64,000 nt of DNA from positions 868,001 to 932,000 of the forward strand of contig NZ_CP014275.1 in assembly GCF_001578105.1 (NCBI RefSeq), given 5' to 3'. The notes beneath the pieces are model-generated. The model was not told the DNA's origin and ran no database searches. It worked only from the letters and a program-made list of their open reading frames with translations. Both the position numbers and the translations under genes were made by a program. How positions within the stretch are numbered: the stretch's first letter is position 1; each line of letters begins with the position of its first letter. The DNA is from Martelella sp. AD-3. GTDB taxonomy: Bacteria; Pseudomonadota; Alphaproteobacteria; Rhizobiales; Rhizobiaceae. Shown here in pieces: positions 47,581-57,465 of the stretch.

Positions 47581-47700
47581 GAATTTACCGTTTTTGTGGC
47601 CATTTGACGGTCGTCACAATCGGTGTTTCATCGGATGGTCCGGCCAAGTGCCGGTTTCGTCGTTTCAAGCGGGAGGCGGATTGCGATCCGCGCGGTGCAT

Positions 47701-50685
47701 ATGTCAAGGCAAGAAGCCAACGAACAATTTCTTCTGACCTCGTTCCTCGATGGCGCCAACGCCACCTATATCGAGCATCTGTACGCGGCCTATGAAGACG
47801 ATCCGAATTCGGTTTCGGAAGAGTGGCGCGACTTCTTCAAGGCGCTTGGCGACGATCCGGATGCCGTTCGCAAGGCGGCCGAAGGCGCGTCCTGGAAAAA
47901 GGACAACTGGCCGGTCAAGCCCAATGACGACCTGACGGCGGCGCTTGACGGCAACTGGGCCGATGTCGAGCAGGTGGTCGAGAAGAAGCTGCGCGGCAAG
48001 GCTGCCGCAGAAGGTGCTGCCGTTTCCAACGAGGACGTGCTGCGCTCCACACGCGATTCCGTGCGCGCGCTGATGATGATCCGCGCTTTCCGCATGCGCG
48101 GCCATCTGCATGCCAAGCTCGACCCGCTCGGCCTCGCCGGCATGGCGGATGACGATTACAACGAGCTGTCGCCGAAGGCCTATGGCTTCACCGAGGCCGA
48201 TTACGACCGCCGCATTTTCCTCGACAATGTTCTGGGCCTGGAATACGCCACCATCCCGGAAATGGTCGACATCCTGACGCGCACCTATTGCACCACGCTC
48301 GGCGTCGAGTTCATGCATATTTCCAATCCGGAGGAAAAATCCTGGATCCAGGAGCGCATCGAGGGACCGGAAAAGAGCATCACCTTCACCGAGAACGGCA
48401 AGAAGGCGATCCTGCAGAAGCTGATCGAGGCGGAAGGCTTCGAGAAATTTCTCGATACCAAATACAAGGGCACGAAGCGTTTCGGCCTCGATGGCGCGGA
48501 ATCGCTGATCCCGGCGCTGGAGCAGATCATCAAGCGCGGCGGCTCGCTGGGCCTGAAGGAGATCGTTCTCGGCATGCCGCATCGCGGCCGCCTCAACGTG
48601 CTCTCCCAGGTGATGGCCAAGACCCATCGCGCCATCTTCCACGAATTCAAGGGCGGCTCCTTCAAGCCCGATGATGTGGAAGGGTCCGGCGATGTGAAAT
48701 ATCACCTCGGCGCCTCTTCCGACCGCGAGTTCGACGGCAACAATGTTCACCTGTCGCTGACGGCGAACCCCTCCCATCTTGAGATCGTCGACCCGGTCGT
48801 CATGGGCAAGGCCCGCGCCAAGCAGGATATCATCGCCACCCGCCGCGAGGGCGAGATCGTGCCGCTGTCGGAGCGCGCCAAGGTCATGCCGCTTCTGCTG
48901 CACGGCGATGCCGCCTTTGCCGGCCAGGGCGTTGTTGCCGAAATTCTCGGCCTTTCCGGCCTGCGCGGCCATCGCGTTGCCGGCACGGTGCATTTCATCG
49001 TCAACAACCAGATCGGCTTCACCACCAATCCGGCCTTCTCGCGCTCCTCGCCCTATCCGTCGGATGTGGCGAAGATGATCGAGGCGCCGATCTTCCACGT
49101 GAACGGCGACGATCCGGAAGCCGTGGTCTATGCGGCCAAGGTTGCGACCGAATTCCGCATGAAGTTCCACAAGCCCGTCGTCATCGACATGTTCTGCTAC
49201 CGCCGCTTCGGCCACAATGAGGGCGATGAGCCCGCATTCACGCAGCCGAAGATGTACAAGGTCATCCGCGGGCATGAGACGGTCACCAAGCTCTATGCCG
49301 ACCGGCTGATCAAGGAAGGGCTGATTACAAAGGACGAGTTCGAAGGCATGCTCGCCGACTGGAAGAGCTTCCTCGAGCAGGAATTCGAGGCCGGCTCCTC
49401 CTACAAGCCGAACAAGGCCGACTGGCTGGACGGCGAATGGTCGGGCCTGCGCGCCGCCGACAATGCCGACGAGCTGCGCCGCGGCAAGACGTCCATGCCG
49501 ATGAAGACGCTGAAGGAGATCGGCAAGAAGCTGACAGAGGTTCCGGAGGGCTTCAACGTCCACCGCACAGTGCAGCGTTTCCTCGACAACCGCGCCAAGA
49601 TGATCGAGACCGGCGAGGGGATAGACTGGGCCATGGCCGAGGCTCTGGCTTTCGGTTCGCTCTGCTACGAGGGTTTCAAGGTTCGTCTGTCCGGCCAGGA
49701 TTGCGAGCGGGGCACCTTCTCGCAGCGCCATTCGGTGCTCTATGATCAGGAGACCGAGGAGCGCTATCTGCCGTTGCAGAACATCCGCTCCGGCCAGGGG
49801 CGCTACGAGGTGGTCAACTCGATGCTCTCCGAAGAGGCTGTGCTCGGCTTCGAGTACGGCTATTCGCTGGCCCGGCCCAACGCGCTGACGCTGTGGGAAG
49901 CCCAGTTCGGCGACTTTGCCAACGGCGCGCAGGTGATCTTCGACCAGTTCATCTCCTCGGGCGAGCGCAAATGGCTCAGGATGTCCGGTCTCGTCTGCCT
50001 TCTGCCGCACGGTTACGAGGGGCAGGGGCCGGAACACTCATCTGCCCGTCTCGAGCGCTGGCTGCAGATGTGCGCGGAAGACAACATGCAGGTCGCCAAC
50101 TGCACCACGCCGGCGAACTATTTCCATATCCTGCGTCGTCAGCTGAAACGCGACTTCCGCAAGCCGCTGATCCTGATGACGCCGAAGTCGCTGCTGCGCC
50201 ACAAGCGCGCCCAGTCGACGCTTTCGGAAATGGCCGGCGAGACCGCTTTCCATCGTCTCCTGTGGGACGACGCGGTCGAGCAGGACACGCCGATCAAACT
50301 GGTCAAGGATTCCAAGATCCGCCGAGTGGTGCTGTGCTCGGGCAAGGTCTATTACGACCTGTTCGAGGAACGCGAGAAGCGCGGGATCGACGATATCTAC
50401 CTGCTGCGCGTCGAGCAGCTCTATCCATTCCCGGCCAAGGCGCTGATCAACATGCTTTCGCGTTTCAAGAACGCGGAGATGGTCTGGTGCCAGGAAGAGC
50501 CGAAGAACATGGGCGCATGGTCGTTCATCGAGCCCTATCTGGAATGGGTGCTGACCCATATCGACGCCAAGCACAGCCGTGTTCGCTATGCCGGACGCGC
50601 GGCCGCCGCCTCGACGGCGACGGGCCTGATGTCGCGCCACCAGGCGCAGCTTGCGGCCTTCCTCGACGACGCGCTCGGCGAGTAA
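47701..50685 (+). CDS. sucA: 2-oxoglutarate dehydrogenase E1 component
   Basis: A 994-residue thiamine-diphosphate enzyme that decarboxylates 2-oxoglutarate and loads succinyl onto the E2 lipoyl group. The conserved N-terminus [20 protein letters not shown] supports the ATG at 47701. Inside are [39 protein letters not shown] and the thiamine motif [14 protein letters not shown], and the C-terminal [20 protein letters not shown]. There is no good ribosome site next to this ATG; a strong GGGAGG is 24 bases upstream. It is followed by sucB. Confidence 0.97.
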   Translation: MSRQEANEQFLLTSFLDGANATYIEHLYAAYEDDPNSVSEEWRDFFKALGDDPDAVRKAAEGASWKKDNWPVKPNDDLTAALDGNWADVEQVVEKKLRGKAAAEGAAVSNEDVLRSTRDSVRALMMIRAFRMRGHLHAKLDPLGLAGMADDDYNELSPKAYGFTEADYDRRIFLDNVLGLEYATIPEMVDILTRTYCTTLGVEFMHISNPEEKSWIQERIEGPEKSITFTENGKKAILQKLIEAEGFEKFLDTKYKGTKRFGLDGAESLIPALEQIIKRGGSLGLKEIVLGMPHRGRLNVLSQVMAKTHRAIFHEFKGGSFKPDDVEGSGDVKYHLGASSDREFDGNNVHLSLTANPSHLEIVDPVVMGKARAKQDIIATRREGEIVPLSERAKVMPLLLHGDAAFAGQGVVAEILGLSGLRGHRVAGTVHFIVNNQIGFTTNPAFSRSSPYPSDVAKMIEAPIFHVNGDDPEAVVYAAKVATEFRMKFHKPVVIDMFCYRRFGHNEGDEPAFTQPKMYKVIRGHETVTKLYADRLIKEGLITKDEFEGMLADWKSFLEQEFEAGSSYKPNKADWLDGEWSGLRAADNADELRRGKTSMPMKTLKEIGKKLTEVPEGFNVHRTVQRFLDNRAKMIETGEGIDWAMAEALAFGSLCYEGFKVRLSGQDCERGTFSQRHSVLYDQETEERYLPLQNIRSGQGRYEVVNSMLSEEAVLGFEYGYSLARPNALTLWEAQFGDFANGAQVIFDQFISSGERKWLRMSGLVCLLPHGYEGQGPEHSSARLERWLQMCAEDNMQVANCTTPANYFHILRRQLKRDFRKPLILMTPKSLLRHKRAQSTLSEMAGETAFHRLLWDDAVEQDTPIKLVKDSKIRRVVLCSGKVYYDLFEEREKRGIDDIYLLRVEQLYPFPAKALINMLSRFKNAEMVWCQEEPKNMGAWSFIEPYLEWVLTHIDAKHSRVRYAGRAAAASTATGLMSRHQAQLAAFLDDALGE

Positions 50686-50700
50686 CACGAATGAGCGCGC

Positions 50701-50721
50701 GCCGGGCCTTCAAAGCCCGGC
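50701..50721 (+). terminator. Hairpin between sucA and sucB
   Basis: Perfect 7-bp stem GCCGGGC (50701-50707) / GCCCGGC (50715-50721) with a CTTCAAA loop, 15 bases after the sucA stop. No T tract follows, so it may instead stabilise the upstream message end and tune the sucA/sucB ratio. Confidence 0.45.
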
Positions 50722-50782
50722 ACGCGAACGACCGCTTCAAGGCGATCCGGACACCACACTTATCAATATCGGGACTTTTGAC

Positions 50783-52027
50783 ATGGCCACTGAAATCCGC
50801 GTTCCCACTTTGGGTGAATCCGTTACCGAAGCAACGGTCGGCACCTGGTACAAGAAGGTCGGCGACGCCATCGCCGCCGATGAGCCGATTGTCGAACTGG
50901 AAACCGACAAGGTGACCATCGAGGTTCCGGCGCCAGCTTCCGGCACGCTTTCCGAGATCGTCGCCGGCGAGGGTGAAACCGTCGAGCTCGACGCGCTGCT
51001 CGGCCAGATCGCCGAAGGCGATGCGCCGGCTGCGGGCGGCGGCGAAAAGGAAGAACCGAAGGCCGAAACGCCGAAGGAAGAGCCCAAGAAGGAAGAAGCC
51101 AAGGCTGAAGACAAGCCGAAGTCCGGCGGTTCCGACATGCCGGCAGCACCGTCCGCGGCCAAGATGATGGAAGAAAAGAACATCTCCGCCGATCAGGTGG
51201 AAGGTTCCGGCAAGCGCGGCCAGGTGCTGAAGGGCGACGTCATCGCCGCAGCCGCCAAGGGAACGTCTTCGCCCTCCTCGGAACCGGCCAAGGCCCCGCA
51301 GCGCGCGCCCTCCAAGGTCGAGGATGCCGACCGCGAGGAACGCGTCAAGATGACGCGCCTGCGCCAGACCATCGCCAAGCGCCTGAAGGATGCGCAGAAC
51401 ACCGCGGCCATGCTGACCACCTATAACGAGGTGGACATGACGGCCGTGATGGAAATGCGCTCCAAATACAAGGACCTGTTCCTGAAGAAGCACGACGTCA
51501 AGCTCGGCTTCATGGGCTTCTTCACCAAGGCTGTCTGTCACGCCCTGAAGGAAATCCCGGCGGTCAACGCCGAGATCGACGGCACCGACATCATCTACAA
51601 GAACTTCTGCCACATCGGCATGGCCGTCGGCACGGACAAGGGTCTGGTGGTTCCGGTCGTACGCGATGCCGACCGGATGTCGATCGCCGAGATCGAGGCC
51701 GAGATCGCGCGTCTTGCCAAGGCGGCCCGCAGCGGCCAGCTCTCCATGGCGGACATGCAGGGCGGCACCTTCACGATCACCAATGGCGGCGTCTACGGTT
51801 CGCTGATGTCTTCGCCGATCCTGAATGCGCCGCAGTCGGGTATTCTCGGCATGCACAAGATCCAGGAACGGCCGATGGCGATCGGCGGCCAGGTCGTCAT
51901 CCGCCCGATGATGTATCTGGCGCTCTCCTATGACCACCGCATGGTCGACGGTCAGGAAGCGGTGACCTTCCTCGTCCGCGTGAAGGAAACGCTGGAAGAT
52001 CCCGAACGCCTCGTTCTCGATCTCTGA
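50783..52027 (+). CDS. sucB: 2-oxoglutarate dehydrogenase E2 (dihydrolipoamide succinyltransferase)
   Basis: A 414-residue core subunit. The N-terminal lipoyl domain (1-77) carries the lipoylated Lys43 in [11 protein letters not shown]; a Pro/Ala/Lys/Glu-rich linker follows; the peripheral-subunit-binding domain is at about residues 115-155 ([22 protein letters not shown]); the catalytic domain ends with the active-site [16 protein letters not shown] precedes the ATG at 50783. Only one lipoyl domain is present, normal for this subunit. Confidence 0.98.
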   Translation: MATEIRVPTLGESVTEATVGTWYKKVGDAIAADEPIVELETDKVTIEVPAPASGTLSEIVAGEGETVELDALLGQIAEGDAPAAGGGEKEEPKAETPKEEPKKEEAKAEDKPKSGGSDMPAAPSAAKMMEEKNISADQVEGSGKRGQVLKGDVIAAAAKGTSSPSSEPAKAPQRAPSKVEDADREERVKMTRLRQTIAKRLKDAQNTAAMLTTYNEVDMTAVMEMRSKYKDLFLKKHDVKLGFMGFFTKAVCHALKEIPAVNAEIDGTDIIYKNFCHIGMAVGTDKGLVVPVVRDADRMSIAEIEAEIARLAKAARSGQLSMADMQGGTFTITNGGVYGSLMSSPILNAPQSGILGMHKIQERPMAIGGQVVIRPMMYLALSYDHRMVDGQEAVTFLVRVKETLEDPERLVLDL

Positions 52028-52051
52028 TCTCAATCCCGGGGGGGCCGGAAC

Positions 52052-52666
52052 ATGAGCATCGAATTCCTGATTACGGCGCTGATTGTTGTTCTGGCTCCCG
52101 GCACGGGCGTGGTCTACACGCTCGCCACCGGTCTGGCGCAGGGCAGGATGGCAAGCGTCGCCGCCGCCTTCGGCTGCACGCTTGGCATCATTCCGGCAAT
52201 CCTCGCCTCCGTGTTCGGGCTTGCCGCGCTGTTTCACACCAGCGCACTGCTGTTCCAGACGGTGAAGTTTGCCGGCGTTGCCTATCTTCTCTATCTTGCC
52301 TGGCAGACGCTCAAGGATCGCGGCACGCTCAGGGTCTCGGGCGAGGGGGCGCCGCGGCGCAGCCTGTTTGCGATCGCGCGCAACGGTTTTCTGATCAACA
52401 TCCTGAATCCCAAGCTCTCCGTGTTCTTCCTCGCCTTCCTGCCGCAATTCGTCTCGCCCGCCGCTGCCTCGCCGATACTGGAAATGTTGGCGATGTCGGC
52501 CGTGTTCATGGCGATGACCTTTGCCGTCTTCGTGGTCTACGGCCAGTTCTCCGGGCTGATGCGCGACCGGGTGCTTTCGAGCGAACGGGCCATGGCATGG
52601 ATGCGGCGCAGCGTGGCGCTGGCCTTTGCCGGTTTCGGCGTTAAACTCGCGCTCACCAGGCAATAG
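52052..52666 (+). CDS. LysE/RhtB-family exporter 1
   Basis: A 204-residue inner-membrane protein of the LysE/RhtB amino-acid efflux family, with about five to six helices. The family N-terminus APGTGVVYTLATGLAQGRMA and the central RNGFLINILNPKLSVFFLAFLPQFV are clear. A GGGGGG run lies upstream of the ATG. It begins 24 bases after sucB and a paralogue follows 17 bases later. The exported compound is unknown. Confidence 0.88.
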   Translation: MSIEFLITALIVVLAPGTGVVYTLATGLAQGRMASVAAAFGCTLGIIPAILASVFGLAALFHTSALLFQTVKFAGVAYLLYLAWQTLKDRGTLRVSGEGAPRRSLFAIARNGFLINILNPKLSVFFLAFLPQFVSPAAASPILEMLAMSAVFMAMTFAVFVVYGQFSGLMRDRVLSSERAMAWMRRSVALAFAGFGVKLALTRQ

Positions 52667-52683
52667 AAACCGGGACGCCTTTC

Positions 52684-53322
52684 ATGGATCATCAATATCT
52701 GATCGAGCTCGCGTCGCTGATGGCGATCTTCTCCTTCGCCATCGTCGCTCCCGGCGCGGATACCGCGATGATCATCCGGCAGGCGCTGGTCCATGGCCGG
52801 CGCTCGGCGGTGCTCAGCAGTTTCGGCGTCGGCACCTCGCTGATGTTCCATGTCAGCTACACGATCATGGGGCTGGGGCTGATCATCTCGCAGTCGATCA
52901 TGGTCTTCAACGTGATCAAATGGGCGGGCGCGGCCTATCTTATCTATCTCGGCATCCAGTCGCTGCGTTCCGGCAAGGCCGATGTTTCGCCCGTAGCCCA
53001 AGCCGGCGCAACGGCAAGGCAGGGAGCGGGAAAGGCCTTTTCGCTCGGCTTTCTCGCCAATGCGCTCAATCCGAAGCCGGTCTTGTTCTTCCTGTCGATA
53101 TTCTCGACCGTGGTCAGCCACGAAACGCCCGCGGCGGTGAAGTTCGGCTATGGTCTCGTCATGGCGACGTGCCTGATCGCATGGTTCGTCGGCGTGTCGC
53201 TGTTTTTGACCACGCCGCGCATGCGCTCGGCATTCGAAAAGGCGAGCGTCTGGATCAACCGCGCGAGCGGTGCGGTCTTCATCGCATTCGGCCTGAAGCT
53301 GGCAACGGAAAAGGCAGGCTGA
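52684..53322 (+). CDS. LysE/RhtB-family exporter 2
   Basis: A 212-residue paralogue of the preceding gene. It has APGADTAMIIRQALVHGRRSA, a membrane-helix pair around AGAAYLIYLGIQSLRSG, and GFLANALNPKPVLFFLSIFSTVV. The two copies are clearly divergent, so the duplication is old. Tight tandem spacing suggests co-transcription with sucB upstream and possibly lpd downstream, linking efflux of a small metabolite to 2-oxoglutarate metabolism, which is inference. Confidence 0.88.
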   Translation: MDHQYLIELASLMAIFSFAIVAPGADTAMIIRQALVHGRRSAVLSSFGVGTSLMFHVSYTIMGLGLIISQSIMVFNVIKWAGAAYLIYLGIQSLRSGKADVSPVAQAGATARQGAGKAFSLGFLANALNPKPVLFFLSIFSTVVSHETPAAVKFGYGLVMATCLIAWFVGVSLFLTTPRMRSAFEKASVWINRASGAVFIAFGLKLATEKAG

Positions 53323-53422
53323 GCCAACGACAACAAATCCGGCCATCGGCCGCCAGAAAATATGGTCATGCAGCGCCCATCCTTCGCATCGGCGATGACC
53401 TCAATAAAGAGAAGGAAATCTG

Positions 53423-54829
53423 ATGTCCTATGATCTCATCGTAATCGGTTCCGGTCCCGGCGGCTATGTCTGCGCGGTCAAGGCCTCGCAGCTCGGCATG
53501 AAGGTCGCCGTTGTCGAGAAGCGCGCCACCTATGGCGGCACCTGCCTCAATATCGGCTGCATTCCCTCAAAGGCGCTGCTGCATGCCTCGGAACAGTATG
53601 CGCACGCCGCCCACGGCATGGAGAGCCTCGGCATCAAGCTTGCGGGCGTGGAACTCGACCATGAGAAGCTCATGGGCCACAAGGACGCGGTGGTGAAGTC
53701 GAATGTCGAGGGCGTCGCCTTCCTGTTCAAGAAGAACAAGATCGACGGTTATCAGGGCACCGGCAAGATCGTTGCCGCCGGCAAGGTGCAGGTGACGAAG
53801 GAAGACGGTTCGACCGAGGAACTTGAAGCCAAGAACATCGTGATTGCCACAGGCTCCGATGTCGCCGGCATTCCGGGCGTCGATGTCGCGATCGATGAGG
53901 AAACCATCGTTTCCTCCACCGGCGCGATCGCGCTGAAAAAGGTTCCCGAACATATGGTCGTCGTTGGCGGCGGCGTCATCGGGCTCGAACTCGGATCGGT
54001 CTGGTCGCGCCTCGGCGCCAAGGTCACCGTCATCGAATTCCTCGACAAGATTCTCGGAACGATGGACGGCGAAGCCTCCAAGCAGTTCCAGAAGATCCTC
54101 GCCAAGCAGGGCATTGATTTCAAGCTTTCGGCCAAGGTCACGGCCGTCGAAAAGGGCGAGAACGGCGCGAAGGTGACGTTCGAGCCGGTCAAGGGTGGCG
54201 ACGCCGAGACGCTTGAGGCCGACATCGTGCTGATTTCCACCGGCCGCAAGCCCTTCACCGAAGGCCTCGGTCTGGAGGAGGCCGGCGTCAAGCTCGACGA
54301 TCGCGGCCGTGTCGAGATCGACGGTCATTTCAAGACCAATGTCGACGGAATCTACGCCATCGGCGATGTGGTCAAGGGCCCGATGCTCGCGCACAAGGCC
54401 GAGGACGAGGGCGTGGCGCTTGCCGAAATCCTCGCCGGCCAGGCAGGTCACGTGAACTATGACGTGATCCCGAGCGTCGTCTATACGCAGCCGGAAGTCG
54501 CCTCGCTCGGCAAGACCGAGGAAGAGCTGAAGAAAGCCGGCGTGGCCTATACTGTCGGCAAGTTCCCGTTCATGGCCAATGGCCGCGCCCGCGCCATGGA
54601 AGCGACCGACGGTTTCGTCAAGGTGCTCGCCGACAAGGAGACCGACCGCGTGCTCGGCGTCCATATCGTCGGCTTCGGCGCCGGCGAGATGATCCACGAG
54701 GCGGCGGTGCTGATGGAGTTCGGCGGTTCTGCCGAAGACCTCGGCCGCACCTGCCACGCGCATCCGACAATGTCGGAAGCGGTGAAGGAAGCAGCGCTCG
54801 CCGCCTTCTTCAAGCCGATCCATATGTAG
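53423..54829 (+). CDS. lpd: Dihydrolipoyl dehydrogenase (E3)
   Basis: A 468-residue FAD-dependent disulfide oxidoreductase that reoxidises E2 lipoyl groups. The FAD-binding GSGPGG and the redox pair Cys41/Cys46 in GGTCLNIGCIPSKALL are visible, along with the second nucleotide site VVGGGVIGLELGSVWSRLGA and the C-terminal His-Glu region CHAHPTMSEAVKEA. AAGGAAAT precedes the ATG. It is most likely the E3 of the adjacent 2-oxoglutarate dehydrogenase. A terminator follows. Confidence 0.97.
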   Translation: MSYDLIVIGSGPGGYVCAVKASQLGMKVAVVEKRATYGGTCLNIGCIPSKALLHASEQYAHAAHGMESLGIKLAGVELDHEKLMGHKDAVVKSNVEGVAFLFKKNKIDGYQGTGKIVAAGKVQVTKEDGSTEELEAKNIVIATGSDVAGIPGVDVAIDEETIVSSTGAIALKKVPEHMVVVGGGVIGLELGSVWSRLGAKVTVIEFLDKILGTMDGEASKQFQKILAKQGIDFKLSAKVTAVEKGENGAKVTFEPVKGGDAETLEADIVLISTGRKPFTEGLGLEEAGVKLDDRGRVEIDGHFKTNVDGIYAIGDVVKGPMLAHKAEDEGVALAEILAGQAGHVNYDVIPSVVYTQPEVASLGKTEEELKKAGVAYTVGKFPFMANGRARAMEATDGFVKVLADKETDRVLGVHIVGFGAGEMIHEAAVLMEFGGSAEDLGRTCHAHPTMSEAVKEAALAAFFKPIHM

Positions 54830-54867
54830 GGCCGGCGCCGAAGGGCGTTCCTGACTGAAGGTTTGAT

Positions 54868-54894
54868 ACGGCCCCGTTCTGCGGGGTCGTTTTT
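54868..54894 (+). terminator. Rho-independent terminator after lpd
   Basis: Stem ACGGCCCCG (54868-54876) / CGGGGTCGT (54882-54890) with one G-T pair and a five-base loop, running into TTTTT. Canonical, about 40 bases after the lpd stop; it closes the suc-lpd block. Confidence 0.88.
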
Positions 54895-54954
54895 CATGTG
54901 TCCGGCGCCGTCATTCGCGTCGTTGATCCAAGACTTCAGTAAAATTCGTTGTTC

Positions 54955-55920
54955 ATGGCGCGCAAAATCCTGTTTTCATGGGCCATGGCTCACAAATCAA
55001 CCGGATCCATCTTTGCCGCCGGTCCGGCAGCGGGAATCGCGCTGATCACCGCTTCGGTCTTCCTGCTCTCGCTCTCCGATGCGCTGGTCAAGCTGTCCGG
55101 CGTGCGTTTCGGTCTTGCGCAACTGATCTTCCTGCGATCCGCATTTGCAGCGATGCTTCTCGCGCTCGGGCTGAAATTGTTCGCGCGCGGCACGCGACTC
55201 ATTCCCGAACACCTTGGGTGGGTGACGGCCCGCAGCCTCTGCCTCGTTTCCATGTGGTTCTGCTATTACGCATCTCTTCCGCACCTGCCGCTGTCGCTGG
55301 CGGCGGCCTGCTACTATACATCGCCGTTGTGGATGGCGCTCCTTGCCCGCTTTCATCTTGGAGAGCCGGTGGGTCTTGTGCGGTGGTGCGCCATTCTGCT
55401 TGCGTTTTCCGGCGTGGTCGTCAGCGTCAATCCGTCGGCCGGAGCCGTCTCGCCTTTCCTGCTGCTTCCGCTTCTTGCTGCTTTTTTCTATGCTCTTGCG
55501 GCGATCATTACCTGGGACAAGTGTCGTGGCGAAGCGCCTTTCGCCATGGCGCTCAATCTCAATGTCGCGCTTGCCGTATCGGGCGCGGCGGGCATGGCGT
55601 GCGTTCTCCTGTTTCCGGCGGGCGATGGTTTCGCGCTAACCGCCTGGCGACCGCTCGGTGTGTCGGACTGGGCGCTGATCGGGCTTCTCGCACTCTTCCT
55701 TGTGGCCATAACCACGGGTGTCGCCGGCGCTTACCGCACAGCCCCGGCGCCGGTCGTCGGCCTTTTCGACAACGCCTATCTCGTGTTTGCGGCACTGTGG
55801 AGCATTCTTATTTTCGCCGAACGGCCGTCAGGCCTGGAAATTGCCGGACTTGCGATGATCGGCCTCGGCGCGGCGATCGCCGCCCGTCCGCCACGTGTGC
55901 GCCAAACTACAACGGATTGA
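54955..55920 (+). CDS. DMT-superfamily (EamA) transporter
   Basis: A 321-residue membrane protein with two five-helix EamA repeats: repeat one from about FAAGPAAGIALITASVFLLS to VVVSVNPSAG, repeat two from SPFLLLPLLAAFFYALAAI to MIGLGAAIAA. The usual pattern of the metabolite-exporter family is visible (FLRSAFAAMLLAL, YYASLPHLPLSLAAACYYTSPLWMALL). No good ribosome site marks a start; ATGs at 54955 and 54985 are both possible. The substrate is unknown. Confidence 0.8.
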   Translation: MARKILFSWAMAHKSTGSIFAAGPAAGIALITASVFLLSLSDALVKLSGVRFGLAQLIFLRSAFAAMLLALGLKLFARGTRLIPEHLGWVTARSLCLVSMWFCYYASLPHLPLSLAAACYYTSPLWMALLARFHLGEPVGLVRWCAILLAFSGVVVSVNPSAGAVSPFLLLPLLAAFFYALAAIITWDKCRGEAPFAMALNLNVALAVSGAAGMACVLLFPAGDGFALTAWRPLGVSDWALIGLLALFLVAITTGVAGAYRTAPAPVVGLFDNAYLVFAALWSILIFAERPSGLEIAGLAMIGLGAAIAARPPRVRQTTTD

Positions 55921-56077
55921 CTGTAGAATTAGAAAAATACAATATTTACAGTAATTTAATGAATTTGTGGCGGCGAAAATCCTATCCTGAACACAATCAA
56001 GGACTGGAATGGGAGCGAGGAAAGGGATGGTCCTTTCCGGTGAACGAGAACGCTGAAACCTCCCAAGGACAGACCTG

Positions 56078-56341
56078 ATGCAGAAGATTATCGCTCTTTC
56101 GCTTGCAACCCTGATCGTCGGCGCAGGCGCGGCCTTCGCCGCCCAGCCGCTCAACCCTTCCTTCTACGGCCCCAAGGTGACGGCCGCCGACAGGGACATC
56201 GCCCGCATCGCCGCGCCCGGCGATGTCTTTTCGACCTCGGTGATGGATGAAGGAAACTGGCATGCCGTCAAGACCTACAAGGTCCAGCCTGACGGCACGC
56301 CGAAGCTGATCGATTTCAGCTACAACGATCTGAACGATTGA
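56078..56341 (+). CDS. Small secreted protein of unknown function
   Basis: An 87-residue protein with a clear Sec signal peptide (MQKIIALSLATLIVGAGAAFA, cleavage likely after the AFA), leaving a mature 66-residue polar periplasmic domain that contains YGPKVTAADRDIARIAAPGD and VMDEGNWHAVKTYKV. No cysteine is present in the mature part. I do not recognise a family. AAGGACAG precedes the ATG, and a strong terminator follows, so it is a monocistronic gene. Confidence 0.7.
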   Translation: MQKIIALSLATLIVGAGAAFAAQPLNPSFYGPKVTAADRDIARIAAPGDVFSTSVMDEGNWHAVKTYKVQPDGTPKLIDFSYNDLND

Positions 56342-56353
56342 GCACAGCGACGC

Positions 56354-56376
56354 GGCCCCGCTTTGAAGGCGGGGCC
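56354..56376 (+). terminator. Terminator after the small secreted protein gene
   Basis: Stem GGCCCCGC (56354-56361) / GCGGGGCC (56369-56376) with a TTTGAAG loop, 12 bases after the stop, followed by TTCTTC. It lies between convergent genes and may also slow transcription arriving from xerC on the minus strand. Confidence 0.78.
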
Positions 56377-56387
56377 TTCTTCACTCC

Positions 56388-57323
56388 TCAGGCGCGCGGA
56401 TGCGCCTTGTCGTAGATCTCCAGAAGTCGACCGGTGTCGACGCCGGTGTAGATCTGCGTCGTCGAGAGGGACGCGTGGCCGAGCAGTTCCTGAATGGTCC
56501 TGAGGTCGCCGCCGGCGGCCAGGAGATGGGTCGCGAAGGAGTGCCGCAGCGCATGCGGCGTGGCCTTGTCCGAGAGGCCAAGCGCTCCGCGCAGCGCCTG
56601 CATTTCCCGCTGGATGATCGCCGGCTGTAGCGGTTTTCCGCGCAGTCCGCGGAAGAGCGGCTTGTCTGCTTCCAGATGATGCGGGCAGAGTGCGCCATAA
56701 TGCCGCACGGCCGCAAGCGCTGCCGGCAGGAGCGGCACGATACGGGTCTTTTCGCCCTTGCCGGTGATCCTTAGGCTTGTCGGATTGTCGGCAAAGTCAT
56801 GCGGCGTCAGCCCCAGCGCTTCTGAGATGCGCAGTCCGCAACCATAGAGAAGGCAGAAGACGGCGGCGTTGCGCGCGGCAATCCAGGGCTCTTCCGCCAA
56901 CTGGCCCTGCTCCGTTGAAACCGCGAGCGCCTCCTCGGCGCTCAGGGGCTTGGGCAGCGATCTCGGCTGTTTCGGCGCCCGCATGGCGCGCACGCCGGCG
57001 GCATTGGCAAGTCCGCGTTTTTCCAGCCAGCGTAGAAATGAACGGATGCCCGCCAGATCGCGGCCAAGCGTGCGCGCGCCGGCGCCCTCGCGACGGCGGA
57101 AGGCGAGGTAGGCGCGCACGTCCGCAGGCCTCAGCGAATCAATGTCCGAGAGCCGCACGGGCCGGGCGATATGGCCGCACAGGAAGGCGAGAAACTGCCG
57201 CGTGTCGCGCTCGTAGGCCTCGGTCGTCTTGGCCGAAAGCCGGCGCTCGCCGGCAAGCGCTCGCAGCCACTCTTGACGCAAGCCAAGCAATGCATCATCA
57301 GCAGGCACCAGTATTTCGCCCAT
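56388..57323 (-). CDS. xerC: Tyrosine recombinase XerC
   Basis: A 311-residue site-specific recombinase that resolves chromosome dimers at dif with XerD. The N-terminal SAM-like core-binding domain (LSAKTTEAYERDTRQFLAFL) is followed by the catalytic set: Arg in GCGLRISEALGL, Lys in ITGKGEKTRIVPLL, HALRHSFATHLL, the LGHASLSTTQIYTGVD containing the nucleophilic Tyr. It is a chromosomal enzyme, not a phage integrase, since no phage or att context is seen. The ATG at 57323 starts close to the divergent acyltransferase gene. Confidence 0.93.
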   Translation of the reverse strand: MGEILVPADDALLGLRQEWLRALAGERRLSAKTTEAYERDTRQFLAFLCGHIARPVRLSDIDSLRPADVRAYLAFRRREGAGARTLGRDLAGIRSFLRWLEKRGLANAAGVRAMRAPKQPRSLPKPLSAEEALAVSTEQGQLAEEPWIAARNAAVFCLLYGCGLRISEALGLTPHDFADNPTSLRITGKGEKTRIVPLLPAALAAVRHYGALCPHHLEADKPLFRGLRGKPLQPAIIQREMQALRGALGLSDKATPHALRHSFATHLLAAGGDLRTIQELLGHASLSTTQIYTGVDTGRLLEIYDKAHPRA

Positions 57324-57465
57324 GGGGTCACCGTCTCAGGAACTTCTTGCCGCGGCGCGATTTTACAGTAAATTGGGTTACAAAAACGCTAAGGGTTCGG
57401 GGAGGTGTCATTGTCTTTTCACACGGAATTGCGATATACGCTTCTCAGCAAAAGCAGGATGTCTT

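Noticed and set aside
47704..50037. A 777-codon open frame on the minus strand, antisense to sucA.
   Set aside because: It mirrors sucA codon structure in GC-rich DNA, has no ribosome site or recognisable domain, and would overlap a certain gene.
49893..50915. A 340-codon plus-strand frame overlapping the end of sucA in another phase.
   Set aside because: It is Arg/Pro-rich, lacks a ribosome site and overlaps sucA and the sucA-sucB hairpin.
56388..57323. xerC considered as an integrase of a mobile element.
   Set aside because: Size and motifs fit chromosomal XerC, no attachment repeats or phage genes flank it, and neighbours are core genes.
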